DNA from: Lewinellaceae bacterium
GTDB lineage: Bacteria; Bacteroidota; Bacteroidia; Chitinophagales; Saprospiraceae
DNA length: 64,000 nt
Direction: 5' to 3'
NCBI GenBank assembly: GCA_020636435.1
Contig: JACJXX010000001.1
Span: 124,001-188,000, forward strand
The notes beneath the pieces were generated by a model. The model searched no databases and was not told where the DNA came from. It saw nothing but the letters and a program-made list of their open reading frames with translations. This document shows positions 8,558 through 16,513 of this stretch, piece by piece (within the stretch, counting starts at the first letter, position 1; the number at the start of each line of letters is the position of its first letter). Position numbers and translations under genes: made by a program.

Positions 8558-10576
8558 ATGAAAAAAATCTTTCCGGCGCTCTTTTTCGCGCTTCTTTACA
8601 CCGCCGTTGCCCAATCTGCCAGCCTTTACATCCTCTATGATCCGGCTTGCATGGACAGGCTGGAGTACGTTTCCATTAACGGCAACGACAAAAGCGAATA
8701 CATCGTCTATCACGTCAATACCAGCCCGGGGGTCAAGGTTGTGCTGGAAGTAGGGCCGGAGAGCACCACTTCGCAGGACTTCCCCCCCGCCCAGGTGATC
8801 AAATGCAATAATGCGGTGTTTGACGAAAAGCTGGTCAATGCCATCAACAGCAACATCGAAAAGGTGTTCATGGTGGTCAAAAAGGGCAACAACCGGTACT
8901 TTATCTCCCCCATTACCATTGCCGCCCGCTACCTCAGGGCCAATGACTTCATTCTCTACGATTCCCCCAAATACCGGTTTCAGTTTGACACTCAAATGGG
9001 GACGATCGGCGAAAACATCGCCTACAAAAACCCAAAAACGCAGGTGTATTTTGAAGGCATGCTGGACAATGATTGCAGCGGCACCCTGCTCTTCCAGCAA
9101 AAAGCGGAGTTTGCCGGCAACCCGCACTCCAATATTGAACTGATTCCGGAGGTCGGCATCGTCGAAGAACGCAGCGGCATCAACGCAGAAGACGCCATGA
9201 AGAACATTATTCGGCTGGAAAAGGTGAACGGCAAAAAGCTTTCCGCCTATCTGCGCAAGCTCTGCAAGGGCATAGAAGAGCCGCAGGAACCCGGCCAGGT
9301 TGCCAACGCAGCCCCGGTCCCCGATGAATTTCTTGCGGTTGGCCCCAGGGTCGAGACAGCCAAAGGAGGAACCGCGCCGGCAGCAACCCTGAACGGTCCT
9401 GCTGCCTCGACAGCCACCACCGAATTCCACGTAGTGAAAAAGGGAGAAACCCTCTACCGCCTTTCCAAGCAGTACAACGTCAGCGTCGACCAAATCAGGG
9501 CATGGAACAACAAAGGCAGCTCCAACACCATCCTCGTCGGGGAAAAACTTCGCGTTGCTCCGGCGGCCCAAAGCCGTTCGGCTGCGCCGGCAGCGCCCGC
9601 TGAACCTGCCGCTCCGAAGGAAGGCCAGATTCGCACCCTGGGCGGCCCCTTAGCCTACGAAAACACAACCGCCACTCCGCCGGCAGCGGCAGCCCTTTCC
9701 AGTAAAGGAGTAGCGAGCCAGTACCATATCGTCCGACCGGGCGAAACCGCTGCTTCCATCGCCTTGCGTTACGGATATACCGAACAGCGGTTCCGGGAAT
9801 TCAACAACCTGGGCGCCAATGAAATGCCTAAAATCGGGCAGGCTTTGAAAACCTCTGACTGCGATTGCCCGCAAACATCCTCTTCAACAATCACTCAGAT
9901 GGGGCCGGCAATTCCGGCGCCTGGATACAATCCCAATGCTTATGCTTCCACCCAACCCAGGGTAGGAAGTCCATATAACGACCTGGGACTGCCTGCTCAA
10001 CAGCCAACCACTTCGGGCAGCCTCATTCAAAGAACTGCGCAGCCCGCCGGCTCAACCGAATCTTTTGATGAAGACGACCTAAACAGAACCAGCAACTACT
10101 CCACCCAGGAATACGATTACCGCAATACGCCCTTGTTCCTCGACCGGCCGGGCGCTCCGGCAACGACGACAACCACAACAGCTACCTATTATCAACCTCC
10201 CTCCCCGGCAACCACTACCCCGGGGCGGACATACAGCCCGCAGGGGGATTCTTACACCATCACCGGCAACCGGATAGACAGTGGCGGCGGCGCGGGAAGC
10301 ACCGCCAGCAAGGGCGCCATTTCCAGTAGTTTTTCCAGCCGGTCGCCGGCTGCTGGAGGCGCCGTTCAGGAGTACGGCGCCATAACATCCAGGATTAGCG
10401 ACAACGCCACATCCAGCAGCAATGGCAGCAGGCGAACGGTTTATGTAGTAAAAGAGGGGGACAACCTCTACCGCATTGCCCGAATGTATGGAATGACGGT
10501 GGAACGGCTTCGGTCGATCAACAACCTCGGCGCGGGCGAAGTAATCATTCCTTACCAAAAAATTTATCTGGATTAA
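8558..10576 (+). CDS. Secreted protein with three LysM domains
   Basis: The 672-residue product starts with a signal peptide ('FPALFFALLYTAVAQSAS'). The first ~240 residues form an unassigned globular domain. Three LysM peptidoglycan-binding modules follow, at about residues 290-332 ('FHVVKKGETLYRLSKQYNVS'), 388-432 ('YHIVRPGETAASIALRYGYT') and 626-672 ('VYVVKEGDNLYRIARMYGMT'). They are joined by Ala/Pro/Thr/Ser-rich linkers, the longest about 190 residues. No catalytic domain is seen, so a cell-wall-associated structural or scaffold role is likely. ATG 8558 is chosen for the signal peptide. Confidence 0.85.
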   Translation: MKKIFPALFFALLYTAVAQSASLYILYDPACMDRLEYVSINGNDKSEYIVYHVNTSPGVKVVLEVGPESTTSQDFPPAQVIKCNNAVFDEKLVNAINSNIEKVFMVVKKGNNRYFISPITIAARYLRANDFILYDSPKYRFQFDTQMGTIGENIAYKNPKTQVYFEGMLDNDCSGTLLFQQKAEFAGNPHSNIELIPEVGIVEERSGINAEDAMKNIIRLEKVNGKKLSAYLRKLCKGIEEPQEPGQVANAAPVPDEFLAVGPRVETAKGGTAPAATLNGPAASTATTEFHVVKKGETLYRLSKQYNVSVDQIRAWNNKGSSNTILVGEKLRVAPAAQSRSAAPAAPAEPAAPKEGQIRTLGGPLAYENTTATPPAAAALSSKGVASQYHIVRPGETAASIALRYGYTEQRFREFNNLGANEMPKIGQALKTSDCDCPQTSSSTITQMGPAIPAPGYNPNAYASTQPRVGSPYNDLGLPAQQPTTSGSLIQRTAQPAGSTESFDEDDLNRTSNYSTQEYDYRNTPLFLDRPGAPATTTTTTATYYQPPSPATTTPGRTYSPQGDSYTITGNRIDSGGGAGSTASKGAISSSFSSRSPAAGGAVQEYGAITSRISDNATSSSNGSRRTVYVVKEGDNLYRIARMYGMTVERLRSINNLGAGEVIIPYQKIYLD

Positions 10577-10596
10577 TTCTGTTTTTGCTCGAAAGA

Positions 10597-10640
10597 AAAC
10601 GAAGCCATCCCGGCCTGTACGGATGGCTCTCGTCGTTTCT
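10597..10640 (+). terminator. Hairpin downstream of the LysM gene
   Basis: AGCCATCC (10603-10610) pairs with GGATGGCT (10621-10628). Flanking AAACGA and TCGTTT extend the stem with a small bulge. It sits 20 bases after the LysM gene stop and is followed by TTTCTAAAAAATAAA rather than a clean U-tract, so termination is likely but not certain. Confidence 0.5.
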
Positions 10641-10678
10641 AAAAAATAAACGCTTAATTTCGCAGGCAAACCACCAAC

Positions 10679-11774
10679 ATGGGCTTGTTGATCCTTTTTC
10701 TTCCTCTCTCTATATGCTTTTCCTTCCTTTGTTCTGTATGGGAGGCAGTTCTCCTAAGCGTCACTCCCTCTTTTGTGGAGATCAAATACAAAAAGGCACC
10801 CGGGCCGGCCGGCTGCTCAAGCAGTTCAAGATGACATAGACCGGCCCCTGTCCGCCATTCTGACCCTCAACACCATTGCCCACACCTGGGCGCCATCAGG
10901 GGTTGGCGCCCAGGCCGCAAAACCTTCGGCGACGGCCACCTGGCCATTGCAGGCATGGTGCCCATTTCCATCGAGGCTTTCATCGGCGCGGCGATGACCC
11001 TGGCCATCCTCATCTTGTCTGAGATCATTCCAAAAACCCTGGGCGCCAATTACTGGGGAGCAGCTGTCGGGGTTTACCGTCAACGCCATAAATATCCTGA
11101 TCTATTCCTTGCTTCCGCTGGTGTGGCTCAGCCAATTCATAACCAGGAAAATGAAGAAAGACAAGTCTAAAAGCATACTGAGCCGGGCAGACTTTACCGC
11201 TATGGCGGAGATCGGCGAAAAGGAAGGCATTTTCCGGAGCAATGAATCTAGGATCATCCAGAACCTCCTGCGGTTGAACACCATACGGGCAAAAGACATC
11301 ATGACGCCCCGCACCGTAGTCAAAGCTGCTGACCAGGAACGGAGCATCGCCAGTTTCTATGAGGCCAACCAACGCCTGCAATTTTCCCGTATTCCGGTAT
11401 ACATGGACACCAAAGACCACATCAACGGCTTTGTGCTCAAAGATGAAATTTTAAGCGCCATGATCCACAGCAAGGGAAGCCAGCCACTAAAAGACATCAT
11501 CCGGGAGATCATGATCGTCAACGAACAAATGGCGCTACCCGACCTCTTTAACCGCCTGATCGAAAAGCGGGAACACATTGCGCTGGTCGTCGACGAGTTC
11601 GGAGGCATGGCGGGCATCATCACTATGGAAGATGTTATAGAAACCCTGCTTGGCCTGGAGATCGTCGACGAGCAGGACAATATCGAGGACATGCAATCTC
11701 TGGCCCGGAAAAACTGGGAAAAACGGGCTAAGCTGCTCGGGCTGATCGAGGGCGATGAGGGTAACGGGGGGTGA
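10679..11774 (+). pseudogene. CNNM (DUF21) + CBS pair, CorC/HlyC-like; N-terminal half frameshifted
   Basis: Read across frames, this is one CNNM/CBS-domain membrane protein of about 360 residues, a family linked to Mg2+/Co2+ homeostasis. The DUF21 part begins at ATG 10679 ('MGLLILFLPLSICFSFLCSV'), continues as 'DDIDRPLSAILTLNTIAHT' and 'SIEAFIGAAMTLAILILSE', and joins the CBS half. The frame is lost near 10800-10813, 10825-10835, 10882-10901, 10917-10924 and 11065-11075, each time by a single base. Several events are consistent with a shortened run (GGGG to GGG, GG to G, A5 to A4). Either sequencing error or a recent pseudogene could explain this. Confidence 0.75.
11109..11774 (+). CDS. Intact 3' half of the CNNM gene: CBS-pair domain
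   Basis: This open frame has 221 residues. It carries the last membrane segment of the CNNM domain ('LPLVWLSQFITRKMKK') and then the cytosolic part. That contains the conserved linker 'GIFRSNESRIIQNLLRLNTIRAKDIMTPR', a first CBS motif ('FSRIPVYMDTKDHINGFVLK') and a second one ('HIALVVDEFGGMAGIITMED'). The reading frame is clean, unlike the upstream half. The nominal TTG start at 11109 is a by-product of the frameshift at about 11070; ATG 11151 is the first methionine. It lacks the C-terminal CorC_HlyC domain found in many CorC homologues. Confidence 0.8.
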   Translation: MLPLVWLSQFITRKMKKDKSKSILSRADFTAMAEIGEKEGIFRSNESRIIQNLLRLNTIRAKDIMTPRTVVKAADQERSIASFYEANQRLQFSRIPVYMDTKDHINGFVLKDEILSAMIHSKGSQPLKDIIREIMIVNEQMALPDLFNRLIEKREHIALVVDEFGGMAGIITMEDVIETLLGLEIVDEQDNIEDMQSLARKNWEKRAKLLGLIEGDEGNGG

Positions 11775-12223
11775 GGCATAGAGGGGCTATTGTTCGATTG
11801 CACATAGCCCGCCTAAGAATAGGTTCTTAAACCTGCTGGAAACATGGCCTGGCCACAATCCCTTCCATTTTTTTTAAAAAAAATAAATCTTTCATATAAG
11901 AATTTTCATCTAGTATCGTTTAAAGAATATCCTCAGTTAAACACGCTCCCCCCCAAGACGATCTAACCTTAGTTTCCACCCTTTTTCCAACTGTGAGAAA
12001 ACACAGCTATTGAGGCTTGCCGGCTTCCCTTGCCAGGCGGGTTGTTTGTTCCAGGCTAAAATTTATTCTGCCCCAACAGGACGTAAAGACTATTAACCAA
12101 TTATGCCGCCGAAGGCAGGTACGGCCAATCCTGTATCGCTTTTTGCCGGCATGCATTGGCCAGAAGCCCATTTTCCTCCCCCCAACGGCTTTGATCCAGT
12201 GCATAATTCCAAAACCGATTATT
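11775..12223. other. Intergenic region, no gene seen
   Basis: This spacer of about 450 bases is A/T-rich at 11870-11960 (including a run of A and T around 11875-11890). I see no conserved coding potential or strong hairpin. It presumably contains the promoter of the PorP/SprF-PKD gene pair. Confidence 0.4.
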
Positions 12224-13367
12224 ATGACACCTCTATGGGCACACCCATGGGCAGTAAGGAGTATTGCCTTAATGCTTCTATGCTTGCCGTTTCTTAGTTT
12301 TTCTCAGGATCCATCTTTTCCCAGTTTACGCCAACCGCATCTACCTCAACCCCGCCTTTGCCGGCATGGAGCCCGGCATCAGGTATCCGGCGTGGCGCGA
12401 ATGCAGTGCGGCCGTAGACAGGGGCTTTCGCACTTACGGATTCTCCGCCGACGCTCAACTGCCGGTAGCACGCCTGGGCGTCGGGCTTCACCTGTTGCGC
12501 GACACCGAGGGCATCGGCAACCTCACCATCAACCAGGCGGGGCTGGTGTTGTCCTACACCATTCCCGGCCGGAAGGACAACCTGCACTTCGGCATGGAGG
12601 GGCGGCTGGTGCAAAAATCGCTCGACTGGAGCCAACTGGTTTTTTCTGATCAGTTGGACCCGGTATATGGCGTGGTCAACGCCAGCAGCGTGGCCCCGGC
12701 CCTGGACCGGGTTTTTCATGGAGACTTCGACTTCGGCGTAGTCTGGCGGCACGAGGGCAGCCTGAAGATGGGCGGCCGCAGCCTCCAGAAGGTAAGAAGC
12801 CACCTGGGGGTGAGCTTCCACCACCTCCCCTACCTGGTCAGCAAGTCTGCCAAGGGCAACGATTCCTTCCTCAACCTGGAAAGCCGGCTGGCGCCGCGGA
12901 CGACTTTCCACGGCGGGCTCATCATTCCGATAACCGTCCTCCAGGGAACGGGGCTGGACATTGCCTTTTCCCCCAATTTCAAGCTGGATATGCAGGGCTA
13001 CCAGTTCCTGAGCTTTAAAGAGAACATGACCGTCGGCACGGTGGGCCTGTACGGCCTGGTCAGCAATTTCTACCTGGGCCTGCTCTACCAGAACCGGGCG
13101 TACCTGCCCAACGCCCTGCATACCGATGCCTTCATCCTCACCGTCGGGGGCTATACCAACCCAGGAGGACGGGGCAAACAACAGCAGCCTTCCTTCTTCT
13201 TCGGCGTGAGCGCCGACCTCAATTCCACCGGCGTGGGGCCGGCTGCCGGCAGCGTGTTCGAGTTCACCTTTCGATACCGCTTTCTGGCCAATGCCTCCGC
13301 TAAGGGGCGCATGCGCGGGCCCAACCTGCGGAAAAACCGCTTCCTGGATTGCAAACACTTTTTCTGA
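12224..13367 (+). pseudogene. PorP/SprF-family T9SS outer-membrane protein, frameshifted N-terminus
   Basis: Combining frames gives a ~380-residue PorP/SprF protein. ATG 12224 starts a signal peptide ending 'LPFLSFSQ'. Then come the family hallmark 'DPSFPQFYANRIYLNPAFAG' (the Gln-Phe step reconstructed across the break), 'MEPGIRVSGVARMQWPAVDR' (reconstructed) and the intact barrel. The breaks sit at 12320-12328, 12378-12384 and 12404-12413. Each is repaired by restoring one base to a CCC, TTT, GG or CC run. PorP/SprF proteins partner the T9SS and help surface-localise type B CTD proteins such as SprB. Confidence 0.72.
12366..13367 (+). CDS. Open part of the PorP/SprF-like barrel
   Basis: This is the longest uninterrupted frame of the gene above (333 residues). 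It contains 'FRTYGFSADAQLPVARLGVG', 'IGNLTINQAGLVLSYTIPG', 'HLGVSFHHLPYLV' and the closing 'GSVFEFTFRYRFLAN', a PorP/SprF barrel pattern. Its ATG (12366) is an internal methionine in the 'FAGMEPG' segment. The first ~15 residues of this frame ('YPAWRECSAAV') are out of register with the family, which is a consequence of the indels. It is followed after 39 bases by the PKD gene on the same strand, probably in one operon. Confidence 0.75.
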   Translation: MEPGIRYPAWRECSAAVDRGFRTYGFSADAQLPVARLGVGLHLLRDTEGIGNLTINQAGLVLSYTIPGRKDNLHFGMEGRLVQKSLDWSQLVFSDQLDPVYGVVNASSVAPALDRVFHGDFDFGVVWRHEGSLKMGGRSLQKVRSHLGVSFHHLPYLVSKSAKGNDSFLNLESRLAPRTTFHGGLIIPITVLQGTGLDIAFSPNFKLDMQGYQFLSFKENMTVGTVGLYGLVSNFYLGLLYQNRAYLPNALHTDAFILTVGGYTNPGGRGKQQQPSFFFGVSADLNSTGVGPAAGSVFEFTFRYRFLANASAKGRMRGPNLRKNRFLDCKHFF

Positions 13368-13406
13368 CCACCACTCCCCTATTGGCACAACCAAAATGAC
13401 CGCTCC

Positions 13407-15149
13407 ATGAAGAACATCATAATAATAGCCGCTTTATTTATCGCCGGGCGCTGGCAAGCCGCCAACGCTCAGTGCTCCTTCACCGTATCGAACACCAGCC
13501 CCTGCGCCTCGGAAGAGGTCGATTTCAGCGTAGACAACCCAACTGCCGGGGCAACCTACGGCTGGGACCTCGACGAAGACGGGCAAAGCGACCTCAACGG
13601 CTCTTCCTTCAGCTATGCCTTTCCCCTGCTGAATGTAGATTCCACCTATACGGTCACCTTGTTTGAGGACGGCGCCTCCTGTAGCATGCAAGACATTGCC
13701 GTCCTGGCTGCTCCCGACGCCAGCCTGGGCGTACCGCCCGGTATTGTGGTGCTCAGCGGCAATGAGATCAAGGCCTGCAATGGCTCCTCCAGTTTCGACC
13801 TGGAGGTATACAACGCTTCCTCTACTTACAGCGACAACGCCTCCTACACCATCAACTGGGGAGACGGCACGCCTGCCGAAGGCTACGACAACAGCACTTT
13901 TTCCAATACCAATACCATTTCGCATACTTACGACGGGCTGGGTTATTTCACCATTTTCATCACGGCCACCCATCAAAACGGTTGCGTTTTTACGAACAAC
14001 TACACCTTTTACAACGGTGGCAACCCTTCCGTAGGATTGGTGATTCCGGGCAATACGGTGGGCCTGTGCGCGCCGGCGACCCTCAATTTTCCCATTACCA
14101 ATACAGAAGGCAATCCACCCGGCACCGAATACACCATTTTCATTAGCGGAGAAGAGGTAGCCCACTTCACTCAGGATTCCCTGCCCGATGTCTTTACTTA
14201 TACTTTTCTGGAAAGCTCCTGCGGCGTGACGACCAGCACCGGCAACTACAACAACGCTTTTGACATCAGGATCGTAGCGGGCAACCCCTGCAACTCCTCC
14301 ACAGCGACCATCGAGCCTATCGAAGTCAGCGAACCTCCCGAACCGTTTTTTGAAATCCTGCAACCGGCTTTCAGCTGTGTTGGAGCGGCTTACGGCTTTG
14401 AGAACAATACCACGAATATCAGCGAGGTGGTTGCCGGCAACCCCTCCCAGTGCATCGACGTGCTCAACCCCAGCTGGACCATCAGCGGGACTTCGGGAGA
14501 AGACTGGAATGTGGTGAGCGGAAGCCTGTTTGGTTCCAATGCCATAGAGATCGAGTTCCTGACACCCGGAGTGTACGTTATTGAAATGACGCTGGTGAGC
14601 TTTGCCTGCGGCCCGGTGAGTTTCAGCCAGGAGATTGCCATACAGGAACCTCCTGAGCCGGGGGCAGCCATCGAGATTCCCGATCCGGGAGGCAACGGGA
14701 ACGGTGGCTGCACCCCGCTCACCATCCCTTTCAACAACACCTCCTCCGGGGAAAACCTTTCTTACGAGTGGAACATCAGCCCGGGCGAAGGATGGGCCTT
14801 TGCGGACAGCACCAGCGCTGCATCTGTCAGCCCGGTAGTAGAATTCGCAGCAGGAGGCGCCTATGACATTCAGCTCACCGTGGCCAACACCTGTGCAGAA
14901 GTGGCCTGGGACACGACGCTTTTGCTGCCGGGCCCTCCCGCCATCGGCCTCGATCCGGTCCCCGATTTCTGCCAGTCCGCCACTCTTGCCTTTGACACCA
15001 GCAACGTGCACATCCAACTCAACGGTTCAACAGCCGGAGAATACCACTGGAGTTTTCCCGGAGCTTTGCCAGAAAGTTCTACCGACTCTTTGCCGGTACC
15101 GGCATTCAATACGACACCCCCGGCACGTACACCCTGGAACTGCAAATAA
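13407..15149 (+). CDS. Giant PKD-repeat T9SS type B protein, segment 1 (N-terminal)
   Basis: The 580-residue first segment has a signal peptide ('IIIIAALFIAGRWQAANAQ') followed by PKD/Ig-like surface modules ('CSFTVSNTSPCASEEVDFSV', 'YTINWGDGTPAEGYDN', 'YEWNISPGEGWAF', 'YHWSFPGALPES'). It ends at a premature stop. Near 15096-15107 GTACCGGCATTC lacks one G of the GGG needed to read 'VPGIQYDTPGTYTLELQIS', which is encoded directly downstream in another frame. The complete gene would run 13407-18864, about 1,820 residues. The protein is expected at the cell surface; adhesion or motility is a family-based guess. Confidence 0.85.
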   Translation: MKNIIIIAALFIAGRWQAANAQCSFTVSNTSPCASEEVDFSVDNPTAGATYGWDLDEDGQSDLNGSSFSYAFPLLNVDSTYTVTLFEDGASCSMQDIAVLAAPDASLGVPPGIVVLSGNEIKACNGSSSFDLEVYNASSTYSDNASYTINWGDGTPAEGYDNSTFSNTNTISHTYDGLGYFTIFITATHQNGCVFTNNYTFYNGGNPSVGLVIPGNTVGLCAPATLNFPITNTEGNPPGTEYTIFISGEEVAHFTQDSLPDVFTYTFLESSCGVTTSTGNYNNAFDIRIVAGNPCNSSTATIEPIEVSEPPEPFFEILQPAFSCVGAAYGFENNTTNISEVVAGNPSQCIDVLNPSWTISGTSGEDWNVVSGSLFGSNAIEIEFLTPGVYVIEMTLVSFACGPVSFSQEIAIQEPPEPGAAIEIPDPGGNGNGGCTPLTIPFNNTSSGENLSYEWNISPGEGWAFADSTSAASVSPVVEFAAGGAYDIQLTVANTCAEVAWDTTLLLPGPPAIGLDPVPDFCQSATLAFDTSNVHIQLNGSTAGEYHWSFPGALPESSTDSLPVPAFNTTPPARTPWNCK

Positions 15150-15172
15150 GCAATGCTTGTGGAACGACAACC

Positions 15173-16513
15173 GTGCAAGACACTTTCACCGTGCAGGAGC
15201 CCAGTCCGCTGAGCATGCCTCCGGATGTGACGGTTTGCAGTTCTGCGGAAGCATTCGTGCTGGAAGCCACCCCAGGGGGCGGCGCCTGGTCTGGCAACGG
15301 GGTGAATGCCAATGGCCGGTTCGATCCATCGGTTGCCTCTGCTGGCGACAATGCTCTACAATATGCCTACGGCGTTGGCGCTTGCTCCATGCAGGGCAGC
15401 CTTACGGTGACAGTCATTCAGGCCGCCCCGGTGGATGCCGGGCCGGATGCGGAGCTGTGCAGCAGCGGGGCCGCTCTGCCGCTCATCGGGTCGCCGGCCA
15501 ACGGCGCCTGGAGCAGCAGCGGCAACGGAGTACTATCCGGCAATGCGTTCCTGCCTGCCGAAAGCGGCCCGGGAAACTATGTCCTCACCTATTCCATCAC
15601 GGATGGAAACAACTGCGCTGTGGCGGACTCCCTGGCCATCAGCGTGCTGCCTGCTCCACAGGCCCAGGTATCGGATACCGCTTATTGCAATACGCCGGGC
15701 GCGGCGCCCCTGCCTGCCGCCAGCCCCGTTGGAGGGCAGTGGAGCGGGCCGGGAGTCACCAACGCGGCGGCAGGCCTGTTCGACCCTTTCGTCGCGGGCG
15801 GGGCCGGTTCCTATCAGCTTACTTACAGCCTGCAGGGAAACAATGGGTGCAACACCGATGAGCCGGTGAGCATCGGCGTGATCGACCCGGCCAACGTCGA
15901 CGCCGGCCCCAACCAAAGCCTTTGCATCAGCGACGCGCCGCTGGACCTCGGCCAGTTGGCGAACCCCGCCGGAGGCAGTTGGTCTGGCGCCAGCCTTACT
16001 GGCGCTGTTTTTGACCCCGCCCAGGCAGGAGGAGGGTCATACTGGATGGCCTACCGGATTGGCGCGGGCAACTGCGCCGTTGAAGATTCCCTGCTGATCG
16101 AGGTTTTAGACCCCGGGCCGGTATCCGCCGGGCCGGGCCAGCGCCTTTGCCTGAATGCTGTTCCCGTGACCCTCAATAGCGGCATGCCGGTGGCGGCGGC
16201 AACTGGTCGGGCCCGGGTGTTAGCGGTTCAGGTTTCGACCCGGAAATCGCGGGCGTCGGCTCACATGCCCTTGCCTACACCATTTCCGGTGGCAATACCG
16301 GTTGTCAAAAGTCGGACACTCTCATTATGGAAGTTTTACCTCTTCCAACTGCTGCCTTTAACGTCCCCGGCGTCGGCTGCCGGGGAGAAGAACTGGCCTT
16401 TTCCAATGAGTCGGAAGGTACCGCAACCTTTAATTGGAATTTTGGAGATGGTAGTTTTTCTCAGGAAGAAAATCCTGGAAAAGTATATGAAAACACTGGA
16501 ATATTCAGAGTAA
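15173..16513 (+). CDS. Giant PKD-repeat T9SS type B protein, segment 2 (middle)
   Basis: This frame carries on from about 15100; GTG 15173 is only a nominal start. It holds about five copies of a ~75-residue repeat built on 'G-x-W-S-G-x-G-(V/N) ... F-D-P ... G-x-Y-x-L-x-Y ... C-x-x-x-D', for example 'VGGQWSGPGVTNAAAGLFDP' and 'AGGSWSGASLTGAVFDPAQA'. This layout is seen in large gliding-type Bacteroidota proteins. Real homology ends at about 16190, where CCGGTGGCGGCGGC lacks one G. After that the frame reads nonsense to 16513, while the true continuation lies in the frame of segment 3. Confidence 0.8.
   Translation: MQDTFTVQEPSPLSMPPDVTVCSSAEAFVLEATPGGGAWSGNGVNANGRFDPSVASAGDNALQYAYGVGACSMQGSLTVTVIQAAPVDAGPDAELCSSGAALPLIGSPANGAWSSSGNGVLSGNAFLPAESGPGNYVLTYSITDGNNCAVADSLAISVLPAPQAQVSDTAYCNTPGAAPLPAASPVGGQWSGPGVTNAAAGLFDPFVAGGAGSYQLTYSLQGNNGCNTDEPVSIGVIDPANVDAGPNQSLCISDAPLDLGQLANPAGGSWSGASLTGAVFDPAQAGGGSYWMAYRIGAGNCAVEDSLLIEVLDPGPVSAGPGQRLCLNAVPVTLNSGMPVAAATGRARVLAVQVSTRKSRASAHMPLPTPFPVAIPVVKSRTLSLWKFYLFQLLPLTSPASAAGEKNWPFPMSRKVPQPLIGILEMVVFLRKKILEKYMKTLEYSE

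Noticed and set aside
13434..15017. 527-aa minus-strand ORF opposite the PKD gene
   Set aside because: No domain pattern; the plus strand carries signal peptide and PKD repeats. GC-rich codon use creates such long antisense frames.
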